Positions 17,517 through 26,331 of a DNA stretch of 64,000 nucleotides are shown one piece after another. The position numbers and the translations under genes are program-made. Within the stretch, counting starts at the first letter, position 1. Each line of letters begins with the position of its first letter. Source of the DNA: Ktedonobacterales bacterium. Lineage in GTDB: Bacteria; Chloroflexota; Ktedonobacteria; Ktedonobacterales; DATBGS01. The stretch lies in assembly GCA_036557285.1 (NCBI GenBank), contig DATBHW010000040.1:111997-175996 (forward strand), in the 5' to 3' direction. The notes beneath the pieces are model-generated. The model searched no databases. It was not told the origin of the DNA and saw only the letters and a list, made by a program, of their open reading frames with translations.

Positions 17517-18744
17517 CAAATAACCCCTCACGCTCGGCCTGGGTGGCAAATTCCTGACCAACCCGAATAATTTCGACGACCTTTTTGCGCCCTTTTGGGG
17601 AGCCGACAAAGACCGAGCCGACCAGGCGATTGCCCTTAAAGAAGAACTTGCGGTAATTGCGTTCGCCCCGCTCTCCGGTGGCAGTACGGCTGATGGAGGT
17701 GAGTTCGGGGTTGTTGATCTCGGCAGTCCCCATGACGGCGATATTGGTATCAAAGAGTGGGCTGGTATAGGTAGGCACATCAATATACGGCTCGTGGCCG
17801 CCAGCCATGTTGGCGGCGGCGATGCGTCCATGTCCCAGGGCGTTGTCCCAGGTACCCATAGTATGGTGCCGTTCGATGACCGGATCATAAAACTCGGCTA
17901 CGTCGCCTGCGGCGTAGACACCGGGAACATTGGTTTCCAGATACTCGTTGACGATTATACCTGACTTGCAGGCAACGGGCGTGTTTTGCAGGATGCCGGT
18001 GCTGAGCGTGATGCCCAGTCCGACGCCAATCACATCCGCGTCATAGGTTTTACCGCTGGTGGTAATGACCTGTTTCGGAACGCCCTGATCGGCGATGACT
18101 TCGCGGAGTTCTTCGCCATGAACCACGTCAACCCCGTGTCTGCGAGCAATGTCATCAACCAGCGCGCCGCCATCGTCGTCCAATATGGTGCGGAGCCAGC
18201 GGGGGCCACGAATGAGCCAGGTGACGTGCAGCTTACGCACATTAAAGCCTTCGGTCATCTCATAGCCGATGAAGCTGCCACCTGTGGTGACGGCGCAGCG
18301 GGATTCGAGGGCGCGCTCGATAATGGCCTTGGTATCATCGAGCGTCACGAAATTAAAAATAAAGCGCGTCCCGTCTGCGCCAGGGACATGCAGCGGATTG
18401 GCGCGCCCGCCAGTGGCAACCAGCAGCGCCGTATAGGGCAGGATACGGCCATCATGGAGGGTGACGGTGCGCCCTTCGGTATCAACGGCAGTGACGGTGG
18501 TTTCGGTGAGCAGAGTAATGTTTTGCTGATCGTGCCATTCCCGATTGCGGATCATCACTTTCTGCTCGATGAGCACCCCCTGAAGGAAGCGCGGCAGCGA
18601 GACACGGTTGTACAAAGGATAGGGTTCGTCGGTGATGAGGTAGATGGAGCAGTCAGGGTCGTTCTTGCGCAGTGTCTGAGCGGCAGTGGTGCCTGCAATC
18701 CCATTGCCGATGATGACATAGTGTTTCTGTTCCAGTGCAGCCAA
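17506..18744 (-). CDS. NAD(P)/FAD-dependent oxidoreductase (NirB N-terminal/rubredoxin reductase-like)
   Basis: About 412 residues. The FAD-binding 'VIIGNGIAGTTAAQTLR' opens the protein, followed by 'PYPLYNRVSLPRFL', an NAD-binding region and the C-terminal FAD motif 'GVYAAGDVAEF'. This is the pattern of pyridine nucleotide-disulfide oxidoreductases related to the NADH-binding half of NirB. No siroheme or rubredoxin domain is present. The electron acceptor is unknown. The TTG at 18744 is preferred because AAGGAG lies 6 bases before it; an ATG at 18792 would add 16 residues encoded by a 9-bp tandem repeat. Confidence 0.85.
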   Translation of the reverse strand: MAALEQKHYVIIGNGIAGTTAAQTLRKNDPDCSIYLITDEPYPLYNRVSLPRFLQGVLIEQKVMIRNREWHDQQNITLLTETTVTAVDTEGRTVTLHDGRILPYTALLVATGGRANPLHVPGADGTRFIFNFVTLDDTKAIIERALESRCAVTTGGSFIGYEMTEGFNVRKLHVTWLIRGPRWLRTILDDDGGALVDDIARRHGVDVVHGEELREVIADQGVPKQVITTSGKTYDADVIGVGLGITLSTGILQNTPVACKSGIIVNEYLETNVPGVYAAGDVAEFYDPVIERHHTMGTWDNALGHGRIAAANMAGGHEPYIDVPTYTSPLFDTNIAVMGTAEINNPELTSISRTATGERGERNYRKFFFKGNRLVGSVFVGSPKGRKKVVEIIRVGQEFATQAEREGLFDVR

Positions 18745-18757
18745 ATCTGACTCCTTA

Positions 18758-18800
18758 TATTTCGCATATTCCGCATATTCCACATTCCACATATTCTGCG
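18758..18800. repeat. Imperfect 9-bp tandem repeat
   Basis: Units in order on the plus strand: TATTTCGCA, TATTCCGCA, TATTCCACA, TTCCACA, TATTCTGCG. They sit directly upstream of the ribosome site of the FAD oxidoreductase, between it and purB. Confidence 0.75.
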
Positions 18801-18939
18801 AAGCCGCGTGCCAGGCAGCCGTTGAAGGCGCCCTTGCTCTGCCGATGTATCGCCGCCCGGTGGCTTTGCAGAGATGTGCTGGAAAAAGCAGGGATAGAGT
18901 ACTTTTGTTTCGTAATGTAGCACATCGCCAGCCCAACTG

Positions 18940-20271
18940 CTACTGAAGCGGCGCGTCTGCTGCTGCGGATGAACCCAGACCCAGACGAGCGTATGTGCTA
19001 TCAATGTAACGCGTATAGAAGCCGGTGTCGGTCAGGTGTTGGAGTTCGTCCGGTGAGAGATAAGCGCCTATCTCCGCGTCGGCCTGGAGCAGCGTGAGAA
19101 ACTGCGTCTGCGCCTCTTCGCCGCGCCAGATGCGCCGGGCATTGCGCTGCACCAGCTTATAGGCGGTTTGCCGGGGCATGCCTTTATCGATCAGCGCGAG
19201 CATGATGCGTTGAGAGAAGATCAGGCCGCGTGTGCTTTCCAGGTTCTGCCGCATGCGGGCCGCGTCAACATCGAGGTGCGCAACCACGTCGGTAAAGAGA
19301 TTGAGCATGTAGTGCAGCAGCGTGGCGCTGTCGGGGATGATGAGGCGCTCGGCTGAGGAATGGCTGATGTCGCGCTCGTGCCAGAGCGCGACGTTTTCCA
19401 TAGCCGTGAGCGCGTGGCCGCGCATGACGCGGGCTAATCCACAGATACGCTCGCATTTTTCGGGGTTGCGTTTGTGGGGCATGGCCGATGACCCTTGCTG
19501 CTCGGCGGCGAATGGCTCGAACGCCTCGCTGACTTCGGTGCGTTGGAGATGGCGGACCTCCTGGGCCATCTTCTCCAGCGAACTGGCGATGAGCGCAAAG
19601 GTAGCCAGCAAGTGCGCGTGGCGGTCACGTTGGATGATCTGACTGGAAACCGGATCGACACCCAGTCCCAACTGAGCGCAGACGTATTCTTCAATCGCGG
19701 GTGGAATCGTCGCGTGAGTACCCACCGCGCCGGAGACAGCGCCGACGGCGATCTGCTCCAGGGCGTCGTTGAGGCGCTGGCGGGCGCGGCGCTGTTCGGC
19801 GACCCACAGGGCGAGCTTGAGGCCAAAAGTCATGGGTTCGGCGTGGATGCCATGTGTGCGCCCCACCATGAGCGTCTCTTTGTGAGCCAATGCCGCGCGT
19901 TCTGTGGCTGAGATAAGCTGGTTGAGTGCTTCGGTGAGTACCGCCCCGGCTTCTTTAATCTGGACGGCAAGGCCAGTGTCCAGCACGTCGGATGAGGTAA
20001 GGCCCAGGTGCAAGAAACGACCTTCCGGGCCAAGCTGCTCTTGAACGGAGCGCAAAAAGGAGATGACATCGTGATGGCTTTCGCGTTCGATGGCCTGCAT
20101 GCGATCAACGCTGTAGCCTGCCTGGCGCAGCTTTTCCATATCCTGAGCGGAGATGACGCCTTCGCGCGCCCAGCCCTCGCAGACCAGTAGTTCTACTTTG
20201 AGCCAGATGTCCAGCTTATGCTCTTCCGACCAGATGGCCTTCATCTCAGCAGTGTTGTAACGTTCGATCAT
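18940..20271 (-). CDS. purB: Adenylosuccinate lyase
   Basis: 443 residues, the family length. The fumarase-superfamily signature 'GSSAMPHKRNPEKCERI' is present at about 260-276, with the N-terminal 'MIERYNTAEMKAIWSEE' start and the 'VGRTHGIHAEPMTFGLK' catalytic segment. It acts twice in purine synthesis, forming AICAR and AMP with release of fumarate. The ATG at 20271 is preceded by AAGGAC. It is transcribed away from nrdR, with the two promoters in the same short region. Confidence 0.96.
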   Translation of the reverse strand: MIERYNTAEMKAIWSEEHKLDIWLKVELLVCEGWAREGVISAQDMEKLRQAGYSVDRMQAIERESHHDVISFLRSVQEQLGPEGRFLHLGLTSSDVLDTGLAVQIKEAGAVLTEALNQLISATERAALAHKETLMVGRTHGIHAEPMTFGLKLALWVAEQRRARQRLNDALEQIAVGAVSGAVGTHATIPPAIEEYVCAQLGLGVDPVSSQIIQRDRHAHLLATFALIASSLEKMAQEVRHLQRTEVSEAFEPFAAEQQGSSAMPHKRNPEKCERICGLARVMRGHALTAMENVALWHERDISHSSAERLIIPDSATLLHYMLNLFTDVVAHLDVDAARMRQNLESTRGLIFSQRIMLALIDKGMPRQTAYKLVQRNARRIWRGEEAQTQFLTLLQADAEIGAYLSPDELQHLTDTGFYTRYIDSTYARLGLGSSAAADAPLQ

Positions 20272-20348
20272 GGGCCGGTCCTTATCTTAAAAAGTGCGCG
20301 TGAGAGAGATATACGGTCCTTCAAGGGCCGGATGCCCGCGCGATGTTC

Positions 20349-20376
20349 TTGTGTGGTATCATACTGATTGTATCAT
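20349..20376 (+). promoter_or_regulatory. nrdR promoter with duplicated GTATCAT
   Basis: TTGTGT (20349-20354), a 16-base spacer and TATCAT (20371-20376). GTATCAT occurs twice, at 20356-20362 and 20370-20376, centred 14 bases apart. On the minus strand TATGAT (20363-20358) with TTGTTA 19 bases upstream could serve purB, so the divergent promoters overlap. Confidence 0.5.
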
Positions 20377-20419
20377 TTCTAATAACAACATCCCCCTCAT
20401 TCTTTCTTGCTACCCTGGA

Positions 20420-20440
20420 GGCCAGGAGCGACTCCTGGCC
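20420..20440 (+). promoter_or_regulatory. Hairpin in the nrdR leader
   Basis: A perfect 9-bp stem GGCCAGGAG/CTCCTGGCC with a CGA loop in the leader about 80 bases before the nrdR start. No U-run follows, so it is not a clear attenuator. Confidence 0.4.
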
Positions 20441-20519
20441 GGTTCTTACTGGTTCGTTTTGTTCGTTGTCTCTGGAGATATGAGCAGGGAGCGCGCAGGA
20501 AGAAGGCGCGGCAAAGCCT

Positions 20520-20975
20520 ATGAAATGTCCTTTTTGCAGCGGCCATGAATCAATGGTCACTGATTCCCGCGACTCTGGCGACGGCATTCATCGGCGCAGA
20601 CGCTGCAAGGATTGTGGTCGCAAGTTCAGTACCTATGAGCGCGTGGAAACGGCGCAGTTGCTGGTGGTAAAGCGCGATGGACGCCGCGAGCCATATGATC
20701 GTGAGAAGCTGTATCGCGGCATTCGCAGGGCTTGTGAAAAGCGCCCGCTGCCTGTTGGCGAATTAGAAAATGCGGTTGATGAGATTGAGCAGGCGCTCTA
20801 TCGGTTAGGGCGTCCAGAGGTGGCAGGCCAGGTGATTGGCGAGATGGTGATGGAAAAGCTTGCCAGGATGGATAGTATCGCCTATATTCGCTTTGCCAGT
20901 GTCTATCGCTCCTTTAGTGACCTCGAAGAGATGCGCCAGGAGATGGATGAACTGCTGCGGCGCAGCCAAAGATAA
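20520..20975 (+). CDS. nrdR: Transcriptional repressor NrdR
   Basis: 151 residues, the family length. The N-terminal zinc ribbon has Cys3, Cys6, Cys29 and Cys32, followed by 'RKFSTYERVE' and an ATP-cone domain (about 46-136) beginning 'LLVVKRDGRREPYDREKL'. NrdR senses (d)ATP and represses ribonucleotide reductase genes by binding NrdR boxes. No reductase gene is in this window, and I see no convincing NrdR box in the leader. The gene is monocistronic: a hairpin follows and the next gene is on the opposite strand. Confidence 0.97.
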   Translation: MKCPFCSGHESMVTDSRDSGDGIHRRRRCKDCGRKFSTYERVETAQLLVVKRDGRREPYDREKLYRGIRRACEKRPLPVGELENAVDEIEQALYRLGRPEVAGQVIGEMVMEKLARMDSIAYIRFASVYRSFSDLEEMRQEMDELLRRSQR

Positions 20976-20976
20976 A

Positions 20977-21007
20977 GCGGGGGAGCATAGCGTTGTTGCT
21001 CCCCCGC
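20977..21007. terminator. Hairpin terminator between convergent genes
   Basis: A 10-bp GC stem GCGGGGGAGC/GCTCCCCCGC with an 11-base loop, starting right after the nrdR stop. It lacks a U-run but sits between convergent genes. Confidence 0.6.
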
Positions 21008-21039
21008 CTGGTGAGATGCTGGCTTCAGATGGAGCCAGG

Positions 21040-21468
21040 TTACTTATGAAGTTGCTGCTCGGTTTTGCGCAGCCGCCTGCTGAGCTGGCTCAGCAGTTTG
21101 ATGGCAATATCTGGAGATTCGCGCAGCGTTGCGCGGAAATCCCAAACGGGAACGAGCAGGCAGCGGCATGGCTCAATGGCCGTAACGGTCGCTGAACGCG
21201 GCAGGTCATCAAGCAGCGCCATCTCGCCAATGACTTCCCCGGCTTCCAGAGTGGTAATGTCGCGTGGAGGTTGTCCTGGCCCTGCTGACTGTGTGACGTG
21301 GACTTTGCCTTCGATCAGGATGAATAAGCCCGCTCCAGCCTCACCTTCTTGCATGAGGACTGCGCCAGCGGCATATTGCCGCTCGGTGCAGGTCTTTGCG
21401 AGCAAATGCACCTCTTTCTTGTCTAGTCCCTCAAACAGCTCAACCCGTTCTAACTGATCTTCATACAT
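21040..21468 (-). CDS. Cyclic nucleotide-binding domain protein
   Basis: 142 residues: one cNMP-binding beta-barrel. 'LFEGLDKKEVHLLAK', 'GAVLMQEGEAGAGLFILIEGKV' and the phosphate-binding cassette 'GEVIGEMALLDDLPRSATVTA' are typical, including the Arg-Ser that contacts the cyclic phosphate. No DNA-binding helix-turn-helix follows, so this is a stand-alone sensor rather than a CRP regulator. Starts: ATG at 21468 or TTG at 21474; the ribosome site AAGGAG lies inside the end of the receptor gene, so the genes are coupled. Confidence 0.88.
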   Translation of the reverse strand: MYEDQLERVELFEGLDKKEVHLLAKTCTERQYAAGAVLMQEGEAGAGLFILIEGKVHVTQSAGPGQPPRDITTLEAGEVIGEMALLDDLPRSATVTAIEPCRCLLVPVWDFRATLRESPDIAIKLLSQLSRRLRKTEQQLHK

Positions 21469-21474
21469 CGGCAA

Positions 21475-23118
21475 CTATCTCCTTCCTCGTTGATCGCGTC
21501 GAGGTGGCTGGTAAGGTGGGGGTGCGCTTCCGTGGTCGGGGAAGGGATTCCCCGATTCAAACGACGGGAACGTTCCGGGGTCTCCACTGTTGCTGTAGCG
21601 CATGGGTGGACGTAGCTGGCCGGAGCGTGTCGGCAGCTCGGTAGAGTTGTTTCTCCCGCGCGCGCCCGGCGGCAAGAACGCCTGATTAGGCGCCTGGGTA
21701 GGCAATGCGCCGCTTGGTGAGGGCGAGCGAGAAGGCCAGGGCGCTGGTGAAACAGAGAACGGTTCTGCCGGTGATGGTCGGGCAGAGCGAACGGGGGGCA
21801 TCATCGGGGATGGCGTCAGCATGCCCGCTGCCCCTGGTGAGCCGGTTGTTCCACGCACGGGGACCATGTTTTGTCCACCGGCGTTGGTTGTGCGCGCGTC
21901 CATCTGCGGTCCTGCAAGGTCATTCGTCCCCACCAGCCGTTGCAACTGACGCACGACTTGTTCAAGGCGCTCCGCGCCTTCTGTGGTCTGCTGGCTATCG
22001 CTTGCTACTTGCTGGGCCACCTCCATTACTGCTTGCATTGCGCCATTCATGCGTTCTACCGTGGAGGCCTGCTGGCGGCTCTGGACGCTAATATCATGGG
22101 TAGAGCGCGTGACGTAGTTGATGATCGAGTCGATCTGTGTCGGAGAAACTTCAGCACGCCTTTGCAGCACCTGTAGCCCCATCTGCGCGAGCTGATCGGA
22201 GCGTCTGGCGACATCTGTCGCTGTTTCTGAAAGGTTGCGTAGGGCTTGCGAAATGGCGTTAATGGCCCAGACTTGCTGAGCCGAGCCGCTGGACTGCTGG
22301 GCAGCAATGGCGCCGAATTTAGTGGAAGCCGCGCTCACCTGTCGGGCAGCAGTTTGCAGCGTGCCAGTGATTGCCTGGGCGAGCAAGATAGCGAAGATAG
22401 CGCCCACCACCATAATGAGGCCGCCGACAATGGCAAGCTGAATGGTGGTGTGAAAGATCAAGTCCTGGATGCCAGCGAGCGGCTCACCCACAAACAACAC
22501 GCCGATGAAATCTCCCTGAGGGCTGCGCATGGCCTGATACGCCGCGATATACTCAACACCGCTCACGGTATCCTGCTGAACCAGGGCGTCAGCAGGCTTC
22601 TGTTGTACTTGTTGGAGAATGTTAGGGTCGAGCTTATCATCCAGGTTGCGCTGGTTTTGCCCATTTACCGCTTTGAGGATGTTGGTGGAAATTCTGGGGC
22701 AGCCTCCTGGCGTCAGATCGCCGCGCTCATCGGCGCATTGATAGACGGCGACGATTCCTCCGACCAGATGATGCACTTCGTCTACGTAATCAACATCGCT
22801 ATTGAGCGGATAAGGCAAAAACTGATTCTCGTTCAGTGCAGCACCCTGAGGCAATCCGGCGGCGCTGGCGGTCAGCGGTGAATCAGCGACAAGCTTGTCA
22901 TTCACGTCTATGGAAACGTTGTCGCCAAATTCAGTATGCAATACCAGCCAGGCGACTTGAAGATTATGCGCCTCGCGCTCTTTTGCCTGATCGATGACAT
23001 AGCTTTGGATCGCGCTGTTAGCAATATAAAGCGTGGCGATGGTACTCAGCAAGGCGGCGATCAACACGATAAAGGTAAGCTGAGCGCGGATACCGAACCG
23101 CAAACGTTTTGGCATCAT
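21475..23118 (-). CDS. Cache-type, two-helix receptor-like protein with Pro-rich tail
   Basis: 547 residues. Transmembrane helices at about 12-33 and 227-248 bracket an extracellular cache-like domain ('VSGVEYIAAYQAMRSPQGDFIGVLFVGEP' near its end). The cytoplasmic part (about 250-395) is an Ala/Gln/Ser-rich helical coiled coil like that of chemoreceptors, but I do not see the canonical hairpin-tip sequence that binds CheW/CheA. A Pro/Ser-rich tail (about 400-547) ends the protein. It probably signals to partners other than chemotaxis proteins. It follows the DUF4388 gene and its stop abuts the cNMP gene. Confidence 0.75.
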   Translation of the reverse strand: MMPKRLRFGIRAQLTFIVLIAALLSTIATLYIANSAIQSYVIDQAKEREAHNLQVAWLVLHTEFGDNVSIDVNDKLVADSPLTASAAGLPQGAALNENQFLPYPLNSDVDYVDEVHHLVGGIVAVYQCADERGDLTPGGCPRISTNILKAVNGQNQRNLDDKLDPNILQQVQQKPADALVQQDTVSGVEYIAAYQAMRSPQGDFIGVLFVGEPLAGIQDLIFHTTIQLAIVGGLIMVVGAIFAILLAQAITGTLQTAARQVSAASTKFGAIAAQQSSGSAQQVWAINAISQALRNLSETATDVARRSDQLAQMGLQVLQRRAEVSPTQIDSIINYVTRSTHDISVQSRQQASTVERMNGAMQAVMEVAQQVASDSQQTTEGAERLEQVVRQLQRLVGTNDLAGPQMDARTTNAGGQNMVPVRGTTGSPGAAGMLTPSPMMPPVRSARPSPAEPFSVSPAPWPSRSPSPSGALPTQAPNQAFLPPGARGRNNSTELPTRSGQLRPPMRYSNSGDPGTFPSFESGNPFPDHGSAPPPYQPPRRDQRGRR

Positions 23119-23247
23119 ACTTCTTTTCTCCTACAGGGCGACAAATAAACAGTCCGGTTGATTGCGCCTACTCCGTCTCCACATTGCTTCCTGATAGGTG
23201 CTTCAGTGGTGCATCTCTGGTCAGCTTTGAATACATTCCTGCCATTC

Positions 23248-23961
23248 CTATTCGATCAGTCGGAGCGCAGCCAGGTGTGACAAGATTGCTTGTAGTTCTT
23301 GCTCGCTGCGCCGTGTCAGCCGCACCAGATCGGCCAGGCTGCGGCGCCCATCCACCAGCAGCAACACCATGCGCTCGCGTCGATCCAGTGGAAGGTTCTC
23401 AAGGCGATCCATTGAGGCCAGGCGACGAGGGATGAATTGTCCCTGAAGCGCTTCGCGTCGTGTGGGTAGAGGTGATAGTGGTCCAGAGAAGAACGAATCG
23501 TTCCCTCTATAGGATAGATTGCCCGTCGTATTATTGCCCCCCTGGCCTGGATTCATAGGGAGAGAGGCTGTGTATGACGGAAAGCCAGCCATCTGGCGAG
23601 TGGGCGTTGGCGAAAAGCGCTGTGTCGGGCGCGCTCCGAATGGACCGGTTTGGGGCGCGGGATGGTCGCTCATGTGTCCGAATGGGTCAGATTGAAAAGG
23701 TGATTGCCCTTGCTCTGGCAGCGGCCCTTCCAGAAAGAGATATTGGCTTTCACCCCAATTCTGCAAGACGGTCAAAGCCGCGTTCCCGATCATCTGCCCT
23801 AAGACGGCGTAGGTTGGCTGACCATTCATAAAATGGACCTCACCCTGCTCACGAGTAGATCCCAGGCCACGCATTGCTTTCAATACACCCGTCTGCTTCC
23901 CCAGGGCAATGAGTTGGATGACATTCCCCAAACGACTGGTGGAGAGAAACTGTTCTGTCAT
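23248..23961 (-). CDS. DUF4388 (PATAN-like) domain protein
   Basis: 237 residues from the ATG at 23961, which follows AGGAGCAGAGGT. The N-terminal 95 residues ('LGNVIQLIALGKQTGVLKA...GEVHFMNGQPTYAVLG') match the DUF4388/PATAN type found in bacterial signalling proteins. A disordered Pro/Gly/Gln linker follows, then a C-terminal helical region ('RMVLLLVDGRRSLADLVRLTRRSEQELQAILSHLAAL') similar to the winged-helix-like tail of such proteins. It is the first gene of a three-gene signalling unit. Confidence 0.75.
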   Translation of the reverse strand: MTEQFLSTSRLGNVIQLIALGKQTGVLKAMRGLGSTREQGEVHFMNGQPTYAVLGQMIGNAALTVLQNWGESQYLFLEGPLPEQGQSPFQSDPFGHMSDHPAPQTGPFGARPTQRFSPTPTRQMAGFPSYTASLPMNPGQGGNNTTGNLSYRGNDSFFSGPLSPLPTRREALQGQFIPRRLASMDRLENLPLDRRERMVLLLVDGRRSLADLVRLTRRSEQELQAILSHLAALRLIE

Positions 23962-24316
23962 ACCTCTGCTCCTGGCAGTGGGAATGGAGAGCGTCATCTA
24001 AAATGACCTCCATCCCCCCTGCTTGCATGGCCTGATCAGTGGGCCTCATCTCTTCCGTGTTCATGAGCCAGAAGCCTGCCCCAGCGAAAAATGGCACACC
24101 GGAATGGCATACCAGATAGGTTGGGTGCTGCCTTCTGGCGTCGGCTTTATCGTTGGTTCCCAGGCGTTCTCAAGAACCACTTCTGCTCTTGAAGTTCCGT
24201 TGCCTGGCCGCTCGGACCAGCCCTACTCTACCATATCTGTCAAGTGGTCGCAAACAAAAGAAGAACCGTTTTGGCTGGGACATCTACCAGTGTGGACTCA
24301 GGGTACGATGGGCGGT
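23962..24316. other. Intergenic region without recognised content
   Basis: About 355 bases between the DUF4388 gene and a small gene on the same strand. I see no RNA gene, repeat or convincing promoter. Confidence 0.5.
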
Positions 24317-24571
24317 CTAGCGTGGCGTGGCTCCTCTTTGCAAGGTTGCTGGCGTCTCGTCTCTTCTTGTCAGATTTTTGCCTCCCGCTTGCTCCTGCTT
24401 GCTCAGCTGCGCCGCGCGGCGGCGGTATTCCTGGGCTTGCTGCCGATATTCCTCAGCAGTCATTGGCCCCCAAACGGGGAGCGGCGCGCCGCGCCCAACA
24501 GCGCGCTCAATCAAGCCAGCATAAAATTCAAATGATCTTGCTTGTATTTCCAGCCGTTCTTTTTCGGTCAT
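24317..24571 (-). CDS. Small charged protein of unknown function
   Basis: 84 residues from the ATG at 24571, preceded by GGAGG at good spacing. The sequence is helical and charged ('ERLEIQARSFEFYAGLIERA', 'TAEEYRQQAQEYRRRAAQL'), with no membrane helix or known motif. It could be a small regulatory or adaptor protein. It is a plausible gene because of its ribosome site and amphipathic composition, but its length alone is not decisive. Confidence 0.5.
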   Translation of the reverse strand: MTEKERLEIQARSFEFYAGLIERAVGRGAPLPVWGPMTAEEYRQQAQEYRRRAAQLSKQEQAGGKNLTRRDETPATLQRGATPR

Positions 24572-24811
24572 CGCCCCAGCCTCCAGGGATGGTTTGCTCT
24601 TCAGGATGCTGCTCGTATCGGCTTTTGATGTTCTTGAGCAGGATAGTGAGGGTACGCGCCACCTTGAGGTCAGGTTGTAGTCCTATGCCTCAAGTGAGAC
24701 AAGCGTAGCATAGGCGCGGCGCGTCGTCAAGCAAATGAACATAAGAGTAAGAGTTTTGGGGGATCAAAAGATCAATTTTCTTGTTCTGTTATTTGCTGAC
24801 GGACGCGACTG

Positions 24812-25267
24812 TTACTTTTCCTGGTTGACCCAGGGCTTCACTTCTGCGGCGAAACGTCCCTGCGCGGGAGCAACGTCATATATTTTTCTCACGGCGGTGC
24901 CTACTGCCGTCACTTCCATCCATTCGCCGTTATGCAGATATTCTACTTTAATATCAACGCCGATGACCCCATCGGCGCCCAGGCGGTCAGCCTCCCACTG
25001 CATGCGGCTTAGGGCGAGTTCGCGCGCCTGATACATGAGTTGGGAGTATTCTTTAATTTCTCCCTGGAAGTTCGACTTGAAACCGGCGATCCAGTTTCGG
25101 ACAGCGCCCATAGAATAGATGCAGTTGCCCAGGACCAGGCCCATTGGCAGAAAGCCCTTATCAACGACCAGCCAGAACTCCTGCCCTGTCAGGTCGGAAG
25201 TAAAGGCCCGGCCACGATAGCCGCCTTTGATGTCCATTGGCGAATTGGGTTCATGGTTTCCAAACAC
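24812..25267 (-). CDS. YbjQ/UPF0145-like heavy-metal-binding-family protein
   Basis: 151 residues from a GTG at 25267 with AAGGAG upstream. The core 'YSQLMYQARELALSRMQWEADRLGADGVIGVDIKVEY' region followed by 'EVTAVGTAVR' is the YbjQ/UPF0145 pattern. These form pentameric beta-sandwich-like proteins of unknown function. An N-terminal extension of about 20 residues and a C-terminal extension of about 20 residues are present. It precedes nothing obviously related; the MocA-like gene on the same strand starts about 640 bases upstream. Confidence 0.75.
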   Translation of the reverse strand: MFGNHEPNSPMDIKGGYRGRAFTSDLTGQEFWLVVDKGFLPMGLVLGNCIYSMGAVRNWIAGFKSNFQGEIKEYSQLMYQARELALSRMQWEADRLGADGVIGVDIKVEYLHNGEWMEVTAVGTAVRKIYDVAPAQGRFAAEVKPWVNQEK

Positions 25268-25309
25268 CCAGTCTCTCCTTTCAGCAGGTCCACTTGCCTG
25301 ATGGTAATA

Positions 25310-25909
25310 TTACTCGATTGTTTGCTCCAGCCGCTTGAGCAGAGCCTGATAGTCCTGCCAGGTATCCAGGTCTTGCGCAGCGTCGGCGTCGGCAATGTAT
25401 ACGGGTTCAATCTCCTGGGCGTGCTGCTGGAGGATTTCGCGTCCCCCCTGGTCTCCGGTCACACTCAGCAGTTCAGGGAAGAGCGCGCGGGCGAAGAGGA
25501 CGGGGTTGCCTCGCTGGCCGCCGTAGAAAGGGACCACGATAGGCTTTGCCGTGTCTTGCCAGGCGCGCATGAGACGCTTCAAGATGGCCGGATTCACCAG
25601 GGGCTGATCTCCCAGCAGCAACACCGCTGCTGCTGTTTGGGGAGCCAGCGCGGCAATTCCCGCACGCAGCGACGTACTCTGTCCCTGGGCGTAGGCGGTG
25701 TTTTCGATTACACGCACCGGACGATTGGTGAGGAGCTTGCGTACCGCGTCGGCGTGATAGCCCACGACTACCAGCAGGTCATCAAACCCTGCGGCTGTAG
25801 CATTATCTACGGCATGCAGCAGCAGCGGTTTGCCCAGGACTGGCAGCAGCAGTTTGTGCTGGCCCATGCGGCTGGATTGTCCGGCAGCAAGGATAATGGC
25901 AGCAATCAT
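25310..25909 (-). CDS. MocA-like molybdenum cofactor nucleotidyltransferase
   Basis: 199 residues from the ATG at 25909. The N-terminal 'IILAAGQSSRMGQHKLLLPVLGKPLL' is the signature of MobA/MocA-type transferases, and 'LLLGDQPLV' plus 'VPFYGGQRGNPVLFAR' match the cytidylyltransferase MocA branch, which converts molybdopterin to the MCD form used by xanthine dehydrogenase-type enzymes. No molybdoenzyme is near, so the substrate is inferred. The open frame upstream to 26365 reads through the repeat element and is not coding. Confidence 0.82.
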   Translation of the reverse strand: MIAAIILAAGQSSRMGQHKLLLPVLGKPLLLHAVDNATAAGFDDLLVVVGYHADAVRKLLTNRPVRVIENTAYAQGQSTSLRAGIAALAPQTAAAVLLLGDQPLVNPAILKRLMRAWQDTAKPIVVPFYGGQRGNPVLFARALFPELLSVTGDQGGREILQQHAQEIEPVYIADADAAQDLDTWQDYQALLKRLEQTIE

Positions 25910-26008
25910 TTGCTCACGCGCTCTCTCACGACTCGATAAAACCGGATGTCTGTTCTCACACCCATCATAGCAGAGCATTCTTTCCTGTGCAACGAGGGGC
26001 CAGTGTAA

Positions 26009-26331
26009 GATTCTAGCAAACATGAGGTGTTGGCAAGCGAGGCATGGTACTTGTAGCGCCGCCTTCCAGGCGGCCACCGCTGCGCCAGGGCGAGCGTTCG
26101 CCCTCCAGGCCACGGCGCCAGCAGGCCAGCGTTGCGCCGCCAAGAGGGACGCGCGAGCGACCAACGGAAGCGAGCATGCCGAGGCAACAGCAGCGGCCCG
26201 CGACCGAGCGCAGCGAGGGAGAATGCGGGAACCCAGTTCCCGCAAGGGCCGCTCCCCAAAGGGGCGGTCAAGCGGCCCTTCCCGAAGGGAGGCGGCGCTA
26301 CAAGTGGCAACCCCCGATAGGTGGTGGAACT
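26009..26331. repeat. MITE-like palindromic repeat, copy 2 (expanded)
   Basis: The left end (GATTCTAGCAAACATGAGG) matches the family terminus at 16 of 19 positions; the right end is GGTGGTGGAACT. CCAGTGTAA flanks both ends (26000-26008 and 26332-26340), again a 9-bp duplication. Between the TGTAGCGCCGCC arms it carries about 200 bp of further GC-rich palindromic sequence, including CGGGAACCCAGTTCCCG. With 25910-26008 and 26332-26419 this fills the gap before the tRNA gene; I see no gene in it. Confidence 0.75.
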
